DNA of 64,000 bases from Dermacentor variabilis (Eukaryota > Arthropoda > Arachnida > Ixodida > Ixodidae). The stretch covers positions 24,219 through 88,218 of the forward strand of contig NW_027460395.1 of the NCBI RefSeq assembly GCF_050947875.1, in the 5' to 3' direction. The position numbers were made by a program, and so were the translations under genes. Shown here in pieces: positions 22,152 to 33,839 of the stretch (position 1 is its first letter; each line of letters starts with the position of its first letter). The notes under the pieces were generated by a model that was not told the DNA's origin, searched no databases, and saw only the letters and a list, made by a program, of their open reading frames with translations.

Positions 22152-22209
22152 GCAGAAAACTGCGTCCGCGTCTACCAAAAGATGCATGTGCATGCTTAAA
22201 ACGCGTTTT
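22152..22209 (+). repeat. Subrepeat C of the monomer (58 bp)
   Basis: Last third. With two or three small gaps it matches subrepeat B at about 70% of positions (shared AGAAA, CGCGT, CCAAAAG, TGCATGC and the closing GTTTT). It holds a 14-base alternating purine-pyrimidine run (ATGCATGTGCATGC), a short inverted repeat GCAG-AAAA-CTGC at its start, and most of the palindrome AAAACGCGTTTT at its end. Confidence 0.83.
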
Positions 22210-24439
22210 GGCACAAATCCATGTGCGGGTGCTAAAAAGAGGAGCATCGGCATGCTTTTCACGTCGTTTGGTAGAAATCCACGTGCGCGTTCTGCCAAAA
22301 GCACCATTTGCATGCATATTGTGTGGTTTTGCAGAAAACTGCGTCCGTGTCTACCAAAAGATGCATGTGCATGCTTAAAACGCGTTTTGGCACAAATCCA
22401 TGTGCGGGTGCTAAAAGAGCAGCATCGGCATGCTTTTCACGTCGTTTGGTAGAAATCCACGTGCGCGTTCTGCCAAAAGCACCATTTGCATGCATATCGT
22501 GTGGTTTTGCAGAAAACTGCGTCCGCGTCTACCAGAAGATGCATGTGCATGCTTAAAACGCGTTTTGGCACAAATCCATGTGCGGGTGCTAAAAAGAGCA
22601 GCATCGGCATGCTTTTCACGTCGTTTGGTAGAAATCCACGTTTCGCGTTCTGCCACAAGCACCATTTGCATGCATATCGTGTGGTTTTACAGAAAACTGC
22701 GTCCGCGTCTACCAAAAGATGCATGTGCATGCTTAAAACGCGTTTTGGCACAAATCCATGTGCGGGTGCTAAAAAGAGCAGCATCGGCATGCTTTTCACG
22801 TCGTTTGGTAGAAATCCACGTGCGCGTTCTGCCAAAAGCACCATTTGCATGCATATCGTGTGGTTTTGCAGAAAACTGCGTCCGCGTCTACCAAAAGATG
22901 CATGTGCATGCTTAAAACGCGTTTTGGCACAAATCCATGTGCGGGTGCTAAAAAGAGCAGCATCGGCATGCTTTTCACGTCGTTTGGTAGAAATCCACGT
23001 GCGCGTTCTGCCAAAAGCACCATTTGCATGCATATCGTGTGGTTTTGCAGAAAACTGCGTCCGCGTCTACCAAAAGATGCATGTGCATGCTTAAAACGCG
23101 TTTTGGCACAAATCCATGTGCGGGTGCTAAAAAGAGCAGCATCGGCATGCTTTTGACGTCGTTTGGTAGAAATCCACGTGCGCGGTCTGCCAAAAGCAGC
23201 ATTTGCATGCATATCGTGTGGTTTTGCAGAAAACTGCGTCCGCCTCTACCAAAAGATGCATGTGCATGCTTAAAACGCGTTTTGGCACAAATCCATGTGC
23301 GGGTGCTAAAAAGAGCAGCATCGGCATGCTTTTCACGTCGTTTGGTAGAAATCCACGTGCGCGTTCTGCCAAAAGCACCATTTGCATGCATATCGTGTGG
23401 TTTTGCAGAAAACTGCGTCCGCGTCTACCAGAAGATGCATGTGCATGCTTAAAACGCGTTTTGGCACAGATCCATGTGCGGGTGCTAAAAAGAGCAGCAT
23501 CGGCATGCTTTTCACGTCGTTTGGTAGAAATCCACGTGCGCGTTCTGCCAAAAGCACCATTTGCATGCATATCGTGTGGTTTTGCAGAAAACTGCGTCCG
23601 CGTCTACCAAAAGATGCATGTGCATGCTTAAAACGCGTTTTGGCACAAATCCATGTGCGGGTGCTAAAAAGAGCAGCATCGGCATGCTTTTCACGTCGTT
23701 TGGTAGAAATCCACGTGCGCGTTCTGCCAAAAGCACCATTTGCATGCATATCGTGTGGTTTTGCAGAAAACTGCGTCCGTGTCTACCAAAAGATGCATGT
23801 GCATGCTTAAAACGCGTTTTGGCACAAATCCATGTGCGGGTGCTAAAAAGAGCAGCATCGGCATGCTTTTCACGTCGTTTGGTAGAACTCCACGTGCGCG
23901 TTCTGCCAAAAGCACCATTTGCATTCATATCGTGTGGTTTTGCAGAAAACTGCGTCCGCGTCTACCAAAAGATGCATGTGCATGCTTAAAACGCGTTTTG
24001 GCACAAATCCATGTGCGGGTGCTAAAAAGAGGCAGCATCGGCATGCTTTTCACGTCGTTTGGTAGAAATCCACGTGCGCGTTCTGCCAAAAGCACCATTT
24101 GCATGCATATCGTGTGGTTTTGCAGAAAACTGCGTCCGCGTCTACCAAAAGATGCATGTGCATGCTTAAAACGCGTTTTGGCACAAATCCATGTGCGGGT
24201 GCTAAAAAGAGCAGCATCGGCATGCTTTTCACGTCGTTTGGTAGAAATACACGTGCGCGTTCTGCCAAAAGCACCATTTGCATGCATATCGTGTGGTTTT
24301 GCAGAAAACTGCGTCCGCGTCTACCAAAAGATGCATGTGCATGCTTAAAACGCGTTTTGGCACAAATCCATGTGCGGGTGCTAAAAAGAGCAGCATCGGC
24401 ATGCTTTTCACGTCGTTTGGTAGAAATCCACATAAGCGT

Positions 24440-27400
24440 TCTGCCAAAAGCACCATTTGCATGCATATCGTGTGGTTTTGCAGAAAACTGCGTCCGCGTC
24501 TACCAAAAGATGCATGTGCGTGCTTAAAATGCGTTTTGGCACAAATCCATGTGCGGGTGCTAAAAAGAGCAGCATCGGCATGCTTTTCACGTCGTTTGGT
24601 GGAAATCAACGTGCGCGTTCTGCCAAAAGCACCATTTGCATGCATATCGTGTGGTTTTGCAGAAAACTGCGTCCGCGTCTACCAAAAGATGCATGTGCAT
24701 GCTTAAAACGCGTTTTGGCACAAATCCATGTGCGGGTGCTAAAAAGAGGAGCATCGGCATGCTTTTCACGTCGTTTGGTAGAAATCCACGTGCGCGTTCT
24801 GCCAAAAGCACCATTTGCATGCATATTGTGTGGTTTTGCAGAAAACTGCGTCCGTGTCTACCAAAAGATGCATGTGCATGCTTAAAACGCGTTTTGGCAC
24901 AAATCCATGTGCGGGTGCTAAAAGAGCAGCATCGGCATGCTTTTCACGTCGTTTGGTAGAAATCCACGTGCGCGTTCTGCCAAAAGCACCATTTGCATGC
25001 ATATCGTGTGGTTTTGCAGAAAACTGCGTCCGCGTCTACCAGAAGATGCATGTGCATGCTTAAAACGCGTTTTGGCACAAATCCATGTGCGGGTGCTAAA
25101 AAGAGCAGCATCGGCATGCTTTTCACGTCGTTTGGTAGAAATCCACGTGCGCGTTCTGCCAAAAGCACCATTTGCATGCATATCGTGTGGTTTTGCAGAA
25201 AACTGCGTCCGCGTCTACCAAAAGATGCATGTGCATGCTTAAAACGCGTTTTGGCACAAATCCATGTGCGGGTGCTAAAAAGAGCAGCATCGGCATGCTT
25301 TTCACGTCGTTTGGTAGAAATCCACGTGCGCGTTCTGCCAAAAGCACCATTTGCATGCATATCGTGTGGTTTTGCAGAAAACTGCGTCCGCGTCTACCAA
25401 AAGATGCATGTGCATGCTTAAAACGCGTTTTGGCACAAATCCATGTGCGGGTGCTAAAAAGAGCAGCATCGGCATGCTTTTGACGTCGTTTGGTAGAAAT
25501 CCACGTGCGCGTTCTGCCAAAAGCAGCATTTGCATGCATATCGTGTGGTTTTGCAGAAAACTGCGTCCGCCTCTACCAAAAGATGCATGTGCATGCTTAA
25601 AACGCGTTTTGGCACAAATCCATGTGCGGGTGCTAAAAAGAGCAGCATCGGCATGCTTTTCACGTCGTTTGGTAGAAATCCACGTGCGCGTTCTGCCAAA
25701 AGCACCATTTGCATGCATATCGTGTGGTTTTGCAGAAAACTGCGTCCGCGTCTACCAGAAGATGCATGTGCATGCTTAAAACGCGTTTTGGCACAGATCC
25801 ATGTGCGGGTGCTAAAAAGAGCAGCATCGGCATGCTTTTCACGTCGTTTGGTAGAAATCCACGTGCGCGTTCTGCCAAAAGCACCATTTGCATGCATATC
25901 GTGTGGTTTTGCAGAAAACTGCGTCCGCGTCTACCAAAAGATGCATGTGCATGCTTAAAACGCGTTTTGGCACAAATCCATGTGCGGGTGCTAAAAAGAG
26001 CAGCATCGGCATGCTTTTCACGTCGTTTGGTAGAAATCCACGTGCGCGCTCTGCCAAAAGCACCATTTGCATGCATATCGTGTGGTTTTGCAGAAAACTG
26101 CGTCCGTGTCTACCAAAAGATGCATGTGCATGCTTAAAACGCGTTTTGGCACAAATCCATGTGCGGGTGCTAAAAAGAGCAGCATCGGCATGCTTTTCAC
26201 GTCGTTTGGTAGAACTCCACGTGCGCGTTCTGCCAAAAGCACCATTTGCATTCATATCGTGTGGTTTTGCAGAAAACTGCGTCCGCGTCTACCAAAAGAT
26301 GCATGTGCATGCTTAAAACGCGTTTTGGCACAAATCCATGTGCGGGTGCTAAAAAGAGCAGCATCGGCATGCTTTTCACGTCGTTTGGTAGAAATCCACG
26401 TGCGCGTTCTGCCAAAAGCACCATTTGCATGCATATCGTGTGGTTTTGCAGAAAACTGCGTCCGCGTCTACCAAAAGATGCATGTGCATGCTGAAAACGC
26501 GTTTTGGCACAAATCCATCTGCGGGTGCTAAAAAGAGCAACATCGGCATGCTCTTCACGTCGTTTGGTAGAAATCCACGTGCACGTTCTGCCAAAAGCAC
26601 CATTTGCATGCATATCGTGTGGTTTTGCAGAAAACTGCGTCCGCGTCTACCAAAAGATGCATGTGCATGCTTAAAACACGTTTTGGCACAAATCCATGTG
26701 CGGGTGCTAAAAAGAGCAGCATCGACATGCTTTTCACGTCGTTTGGTAGAAATCCACGTGCGCGTTCTGCCAAAAGCACCATTTGCATGCATATCGTGTG
26801 GTTTTGCAGAAAACTGCGTCCGCGTCTACCAAAAGATGCATGTGCATGCTTAAAACGCGTTTTGGCACAAATCCATGTGCGGGTGCTAAAAAGAGCAGCA
26901 TCGGCATGCTTTTCACGTCGTTTGGTAGAAATCCACGTGCGCGTTCTGCCAAAAGCACCATTTGCATGCATATCGTGTGGTTTAGCAGAAAACTGCGTCC
27001 GCGTCTACCAAAAGATGCATGTGCATGCTTAAAACGCGTTTTGGCACAAATCCATGTGCGGGTGCTAAAAAGAGCTGCATCGGCATGCTTTTCACGTCGT
27101 TTGGTAGAAATACACGTGCGCGTTCTGCCAAAAGCACCATTTGCATGCATATCGGGTGGTTTTGCAGAAAACTGCGTCCGCGTCTACCAAAAGATGCATG
27201 TGCATGCTTAACACGCGTTTTGGCACAATTCCATGTGCGGGAGTTAAAAAGAGCAGCATCGGCATGCTTTTCACGTCGTTTTGTAGAAATCCACGTGCGC
27301 GTTCTGCCAAAAGCACCATTTGCATGCATATCGTGTGGTTTTGCAGAAAACTGCGTCCGCGTCTACCAAAAGATACATGTGCATGCTTAAAACGCGTTTA

Positions 27401-28200
27401 GGCAGAAATCCATGTGCGGGGCTCTAAAAAGAACAGCATCGGCATGCTTTTCACGTAGTTTGGTAGAAATCCAAGTGCGCGTTCTTCCAAAAGCACCATT
27501 TGCATGGATATCGTGTGGTTTTGCAGAAAACTGCGTCCGCGTCTACCAAAAGATGCATGTGCATGCTTAACACGCGTTTTGGCACAAATCCATGTGCGGG
27601 TGCTAAAAAGAGCAGCATCGGCATGCTTTTCACGTCGTTTTGTAGAAATCCACGTGCGCGTTCTGCCAAAAGCACCATTTGCATGCATATCGTGTGGTTT
27701 TGCAGAAAACTGCGTCCGCGTCTACCAAAAGATGCATGTGCATGCTTAAAACGCGTTTAGGCACAAATCCATGTGCGGAGTGCTAAAAAGAACAGCATCG
27801 GCATGCTTTTCACATCGTTTTGTAGAAATCCACGTGCGCGTTCTGCCAAAAGCACCATTTGCATGCATATCGTGTGGTTTTGCAGAAAACTGCGTCCGCG
27901 TCTACCAAAATATGCATGTGCATGCTTAAAACGCGTTTAGGCACAAATCCATGTGCGGAGTGCAGAAAAGAACAGCATCGGCATGCTTTTCACGTAGTTG
28001 GGTAGAAATCCACGTGCGCGTTCTGCCAAAAGCACCATTTGCATGCATATCGTGTGGTTTTGCAGAAAACTGCGTCCGCGTCTACCAAAAGATGCATGTG
28101 CATGCTTAAAACGCGTTTAGGCACAAATCCATGTGCGGAGTGCTAAAAAGAACAGCATCGGCATGCTTTTCACGTAGTTGGGTAGAAATCCACGTGCGCG
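24440..28200. repeat. 22-monomer higher-order unit, copy 1
   Basis: Markers include GTGCTAAAAGAGCAG (shortened A run, near 24916; second copy near 28678), CTTTTGACGTCG near 25479 and 29421, TCTACCAGAAG near 25752 and 29694, AGAACTCCACG near 26211 and 30152, and ATCGGGTGG near 27151 and 31091. The offset begins at 3762 and becomes about 3940 (22 monomers) after an extra monomer in copy 2. Part of the block also occurs earlier, from about 21560. Confidence 0.85.
27390..28200. repeat. Cluster of diverged monomer subtype (TTTAGGC type)
   Basis: Here several monomers share a linked set of changes: GCGTTTAGGC for GCGTTTTGGC, GCGGAGTGC for GCGGGTGC, AAGAACAGC for AAGAGCAGC, and CACGTAGTTGGG for CACGTCGTTTGG. 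The changes introduce TAG stops in frames that are open in the standard monomer. The same subtype recurs up to about 45 kb but is absent from the first 27 kb and the last 19 kb. Confidence 0.85.
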
Positions 28201-31200
28201 TTCTACCAAAAGCACCATTTGCATGCATATCGTGTGGTTTTGCAGAAAACTGCGTCCGCGTCTACCAAAAGATGCATGTGCGTGCTTAAAATGCGTTTTG
28301 GCACAAATCCATGTGCGGGTGCTAAAAAGAGCAGCATCGGCATGCTTTTCACGTCGTTTGGTGGAAATCAACGTGCGCGTTCTGCCAAAAGCACCATTTG
28401 CATGCATATCGTGTGGTTTTGCAGAAAACTGCGTCCGCGTCTACCAAAAGATGCATGTGCATGCTTAAAACGCGTTTTGGCACAAATCCATGTGCGGGTG
28501 CTAAAAAGAGGAGCATCGGCATGCTTTTCACGTCGTTTGGTAGAAATCCACGTGCGCGTTCTGCCAAAAGCACCATTTGCATGCATATTGTGTGGTTTTG
28601 CAGAAAACTGCGTCCGTGTCTACCAAAAGATGCATGTGCATGCTTAAAACGCGTTTTGGCACAAATCCATGTGCGGGTGCTAAAAGAGCAGCATCGGCAT
28701 GCTTTTCACGTCGTTTGGTAGAAATCCACGTGCGCGTTCTGCCAAAAGCACCATTTGCATGCATATCGTGTGGTTTTGCAGAAAACTGCGTCCGCGTCTA
28801 CCAGAAGATGCATGTGCATGCTTAAAACGCGTTTTGGCACAAATCCATGTGCGGGTGCTAAAAAGAGCAGCATCGGCATGCTTTTCACGTCGTTTGGTAG
28901 AAATCCACGTTTCGCGTTCTGCCAAAAGCACCATTTGCATGCATATCGTGTGGTTTTACAGAAAACTGCGTCCGCGTCTACCAAAAGATGCATGTGCATG
29001 CTTAAAACGCGTTTTGGCACAAATCCATGTGCGGGTGCTAAAAAGAGCAGCATCGGCATGCTTTTCACGTCGTTTGGTAGAAATCCACGTGCGCGTTCTG
29101 CCAAAAGCACCATTTGCATGCATATCGTGTGGTTTTGCAGAAAACTGCGTCCGCGTCTACCAAAAGATGCATGTGCATGCTTAAAACGCGTTTTGGCACA
29201 AATCCATGTGCGGGTGCTAAAAAGAGCAGCATCGGCATGCTTTTCACGTCGTTTGGTAGAAATCCACGTGCGCGTTCTGCCAAAAGCACCATTTGCATGC
29301 ATATCGTGTGGTTTTGCAGAAAACTGCGTCCGCGTCTACCAAAAGATGCATGTGCATGCTTAAAACGCGTTTTGGCACAAATCCATGTGCGGGTGCTAAA
29401 AAGAGCAGCATCGGCATGCTTTTGACGTCGTTTGGTAGAAATCCACGTGCGCGTTCTGCCAAAAGCAGCATTTGCATGCATATCGTGTGGTTTTGCAGAA
29501 AACTGCGTCCGCCTCTACCAAAAGATGCATGTGCATGCTTAAAACGCGTTTTGGCACAAATCCATGTGCGGGTGCTAAAAAGAGCAGCATCGGCATGCTT
29601 TTCACGTCGTTTGGTAGAAATCCACGTGCGCGTTCTGCCAAAAGCACCATTTGCATGCATATCGTGTGGTTTTGCAGAAAACTGCGTCCGCGTCTACCAG
29701 AAGATGCATGTGCATGCTTAAAACGCGTTTTGGCACAGATCCATGTGCGGGTGCTAAAAAGAGCAGCATCGGCATGCTTTTCACGTCGTTTGGTAGAAAT
29801 CCACGTGCGCGTTCTGCCAAAAGCACCATTTGCATGCATATCGTGTGGTTTTGCAGAAAACTGCGTCCGCGTCTACCAAAAGATGCATGTGCATGCTTAA
29901 AACGCGTTTTGGCACAAATCCATGTGCGGGTGCTAAAAAGAGCAGCATCGGCATGCTTTTCACGTCGTTTGGTAGAAATCCACGTGCGCGCTCTGCCAAA
30001 AGCACCATTTGCATGCATATCGTGTGGTTTTGCAGAAAACTGCGTCCGTGTCTACCAAAAGATGCATGTGCATGCTTAAAACGCGTTTTGGCACAAATCC
30101 ATGTGCGGGTGCTAAAAAGAGCAGCATCGGCATGCTTTTCACGTCGTTTGGTAGAACTCCACGTGCGCGTTCTGCCAAAAGCACCATTTGCATTCATATC
30201 GTGTGGTTTTGCAGAAAACTGCGTCCGCGTCTACCAAAAGATGCATGTGCATGCTTAAAACGCGTTTTGGCACAAATCCATGTGCGGGTGCTAAAAAGAG
30301 CAGCATCGGCATGCTTTTCACGTCGTTTGGTAGAAATCCACGTGCGCGTTCTGCAAAAGCACCATTTGCATGCATATCGTGTGGTTTTGCAGAAAACTGC
30401 GTCCGCGTCTACCAAAGATGCATGTGCATGCTGAAAACGCGTTTTGGCACAAATCCATCTGCGGGTGCTAAAAAGAGCAACATCGGCATGCTCTTCACGT
30501 CGTTTGGTAGAAATCCACGTGCGCGTTCTGCCAAAAGCACCATTTGCATGCATATCGTGTGGTTTTGCAGAAAACTGCGTCCGCGTCTACCAAAAGATGC
30601 ATGTGCATGCTTAAAACGCGTTTTGGCACAAATCCATGTGCGGGTGCTAAAAAGAGCAGCATCGACATGCTTTTCACGTCGTTTGGTAGAAATCCACGTG
30701 CGCGTTCTGCCAAAAGCACCATTTGCATGCATATCGTGTGGTTTTGCAGAAAACTGCGTCCGCGTCTACCAAAAGATGCATGTGCATGCTTAAAACGCGT
30801 TTTGGCACAAATCCATGTGCGGGTGCTAAAAAGAGCAGCATCGGCATGCTTTTCACGTCGTTTGGTAGAAATCCACGTGCGCGTTCTGCCAAAAGCACCA
30901 TTTGCATGCATATCGTGTGGTTTAGCAGAAAACTGCGTCCGCGTCTACCAAAAGATGCATGTGCATGCTTAAAACGCGTTTTGGCACAAATCCATGTGCG
31001 GTGCTAAAAAGAGCAGCATCGGCATGCTTTTCACGTCGTTTGGTAGAAATACACGTGCGCGTTCTGCCAAAAGCACCATTTGCATGCATATCGGGTGGTT
31101 TTGCAGAAAACTGCGTCCGCGTCTACCAAAAGATGCATGTGCATGCTTAACACGCGTTTTGGCACAATTCCATGTGCGGGAGTTAAAAAGAGCAGCATCG

Positions 31201-31960
31201 GCATGCTTTTCACGTCGTTTTGTAGAAATCCACGTGCGCGTTCTGCCAAAAGCACCATTTGCATGCATATCGTGTGGTTTTGCAGAAAACTGCGTCCGCG
31301 TCTACCAAAAGATACATGTGCATGCTTAAAACGCGTTTAGGCAGAAATCCATGTGCGGGGCTCTAAAAAGAACAGCATCGGCATGCTTTTCACGTAGTTT
31401 GGTAGAAATCCAAGTGCGCGTTCTTCCAAAAGCACCATTTGCATGGATATCGTGTGGTTTTGCAGAAAACTGCGTCCGCGTCTACCAAAAGATGCATGTG
31501 CATGCTTAACACGCGTTTTGGCACAAATCCATGTGCGGGTGCTAAAAAGAGCAGCATCGGCATGCTTTTCACGTCGTTTTGTAGAAATCCACGTGCGCGT
31601 TCTGCCAAAAGCACCATTTGCATGCATATCGTGTGGTTTTGCAGAAAACTGCGTCCGCGTCTACCAAAATATGCATGTGCATGCTTAAAACGCGTTTAGG
31701 CACAAATCCATGTGCGGAGTGCTAAAAAGAACAGCATCGGCATGCTTTTCACGTAGTTGGGTAGAAATCCACGTGCGCGTTCTGCCAAAAGCACCATTTG
31801 CATGCATATCGTGTGGTTTTGCAGAAAACTGCGTCCGCGTCTACCAAAAGATGCATGTGCATGCTTAAAACGCGTTTAGGCACAAATCCATGTGCGGAGT
31901 GCTAAAAAGAACAGCATCGGCATGCTTTTCACGTAGTTGGGTAGAAATCCACGTGCGCGT
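28201..31960. repeat. 22-monomer higher-order unit, copy 2
   Basis: Tandem partner of the preceding unit. It has gained a monomer carrying ACGTTTCGCG near 28909 and ends, like copy 1, with the diverged TTTAGGC/GGAGTG monomers. It carries private one-base losses (near 30353, 30413 and 31000) absent from copy 1. Confidence 0.85.
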
Positions 31961-33839
31961 TCTGCCAAAAGCACCATTTGCATGCATATCGTGTGGTTTT
32001 GCAGAAAACTGCGTCCGCGTCTACCAAAAGATGCATGTGCATGCTTAAAACGCGTTTTGGCACAAATCCATGTGCGGGTGCTAAAAAGAGCAGCATCGGC
32101 GTGCTTTTCACGTCGTTTGGTAGAAATCCACGTGCGCGTTCTGCCAAAAGCACCATTTGCATGCATATCGCGTGGTTTCGCAGAAAACTGCGCCCGCGTC
32201 TACCAAAAGATGCATGTGCATGCTTAAAACGCGTTTTGGCACAAATCCATGTGCGGGTGCTAAAAAGAGCAGCATCGGCATGCTTTTCACGTCGTTTGGT
32301 AGAAATCCACGTGCGCGTTCTGCCAAAAGCACCATTTGCATGCATATCGTGTGGTTTTGCAGAAAACTGCGTCCGCGTCTACCAAAAGATACATGTGCAT
32401 GCTTAAAACGCGTTTAGGCACAAATCCATGTGCGGAGTGCTAAAAAGAACAGCATCGGCATGCTTTTCACGTAGTTTGGTAGAAATCACGTGCGCGTTCT
32501 GCCAAAAGCACCATTTGCATGCATATCGTGTGGTTTTGCAGAAAACTGCGTCCGCGTCTACCAAAAGATGCATGTGCATGCTTAAAACGCGTTTTGGCAC
32601 AAATCCATGTGCGGGAGCTAAAAAGAGCAGCATCGGCATGCTTTTCACGTCGTTTGGTAGAAATCCACGTGCGCGTTCTGCCAAAAGCACCATTTGCATG
32701 CATATCGTGCGATTTTGCAGAAAACTGCGTCCGCGTCTACCAAAAGATGCATGTGCATGCTTAAAACGCGTTTTGGCACAAATACATGTGCGGGTGCTAA
32801 AAAGAGCAGCATCGCATGCTCTTCACGTCGTTTGGTAGAAATCCACCTGCGCGTTCTGCCAAAAGCACCATTTGCATGCATATCGTGTGGTTTTGCAGAA
32901 AACTGCGTCCGCGTCTACCAAAAGATGCATGTGCATGCTTAAAACGCGTTTTGGCACAAATACATGTGCGGGTGCTAAAAAGAGCAGCATCGGCATGCTT
33001 TTCACGTCGTTTGGTAGAAATCCACGTGCGCGTTCTGCCAGCACCATTTGCATGCATATCGTGTGGTTTTGCAGAAAACTGCGTCCGCGTCTACCAAAAG
33101 ATGCATGTGCATGCTTAAAACGCGTTTTGGCACAAATCCATGTGCGGGTGCTAAAAAGAGCAGCATCGGCACGCTCTTCTCGTCGTTTGGTGTAAATCCA
33201 CGTGCGCGTTCTGCCAAAAGCACCATTTGCATGCCTATCGTGTGGTTTTGCAGAAAACTGCGTCCGCGTCTACCAAAAGATGCATGTGCATGCTTAAAAC
33301 GCGTTTTGGCACAAATTCATGTGCGGGTGCTAAAAAGAGCAGCATCGCATGCTTTTCACGTCGTTTGGTAGAAATCCACGTGCGCGTTCTGCCAAAAGCA
33401 CCATTTGCATGCATATCGTGTGGTTTTGCAGAAAACTGCGTCCGCGTCTACCAAAAGATGCATGTGCATGCTTAAAACGCGTTTTGGCACAAATTCATGT
33501 GCGGGTGCTAAAAAGAGCAGCATCGGCATGCTTTTCAGTCGTTTGGTAGAAATCCACGTGCGCGTTCTGCCAAAAGCACCATTTGCATGCATATCGTGTG
33601 GTTTTGCAGAAAACTGCGTCCGCGTCTACCAAAATATGCATGTGCATGCTTAAAACGCGTTTAGGCACAAATCCATGTGCGGAGTGCTAAAAAGAACAGC
33701 ATCGGCATGCTTTTCACGTAGTTGGGTAGAAATCCACGTGCGCGTTCTGCCAAAAGCACCATTTGCATGCATATCGTGTGGTTTTGCAGAAAACTGCGTC
33801 CGCGTCTACCAAAAGATGCATGTGCATGCTTAAACGCGT

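Larger units (their letters stand above)
22031..22209 (+). repeat. Reference 179-bp satellite monomer (consensus copy)
   Basis: This copy matches the consensus I derived by eye. It contains 86 G or C bases (48%) and 13 CpG dinucleotides, more than the roughly 10 expected from its C and G content. Two of the three forward frames and two of the three reverse frames have no stop codon, and 179 is not a multiple of three, so frames slide from copy to copy. The phase is set here so that the copy begins at GGCACAAATC, which makes the three internal subrepeats start at comparable positions. Monomer length is near nucleosomal, like several centromeric satellites, but that resemblance is only suggestive. 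Confidence 0.95.
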
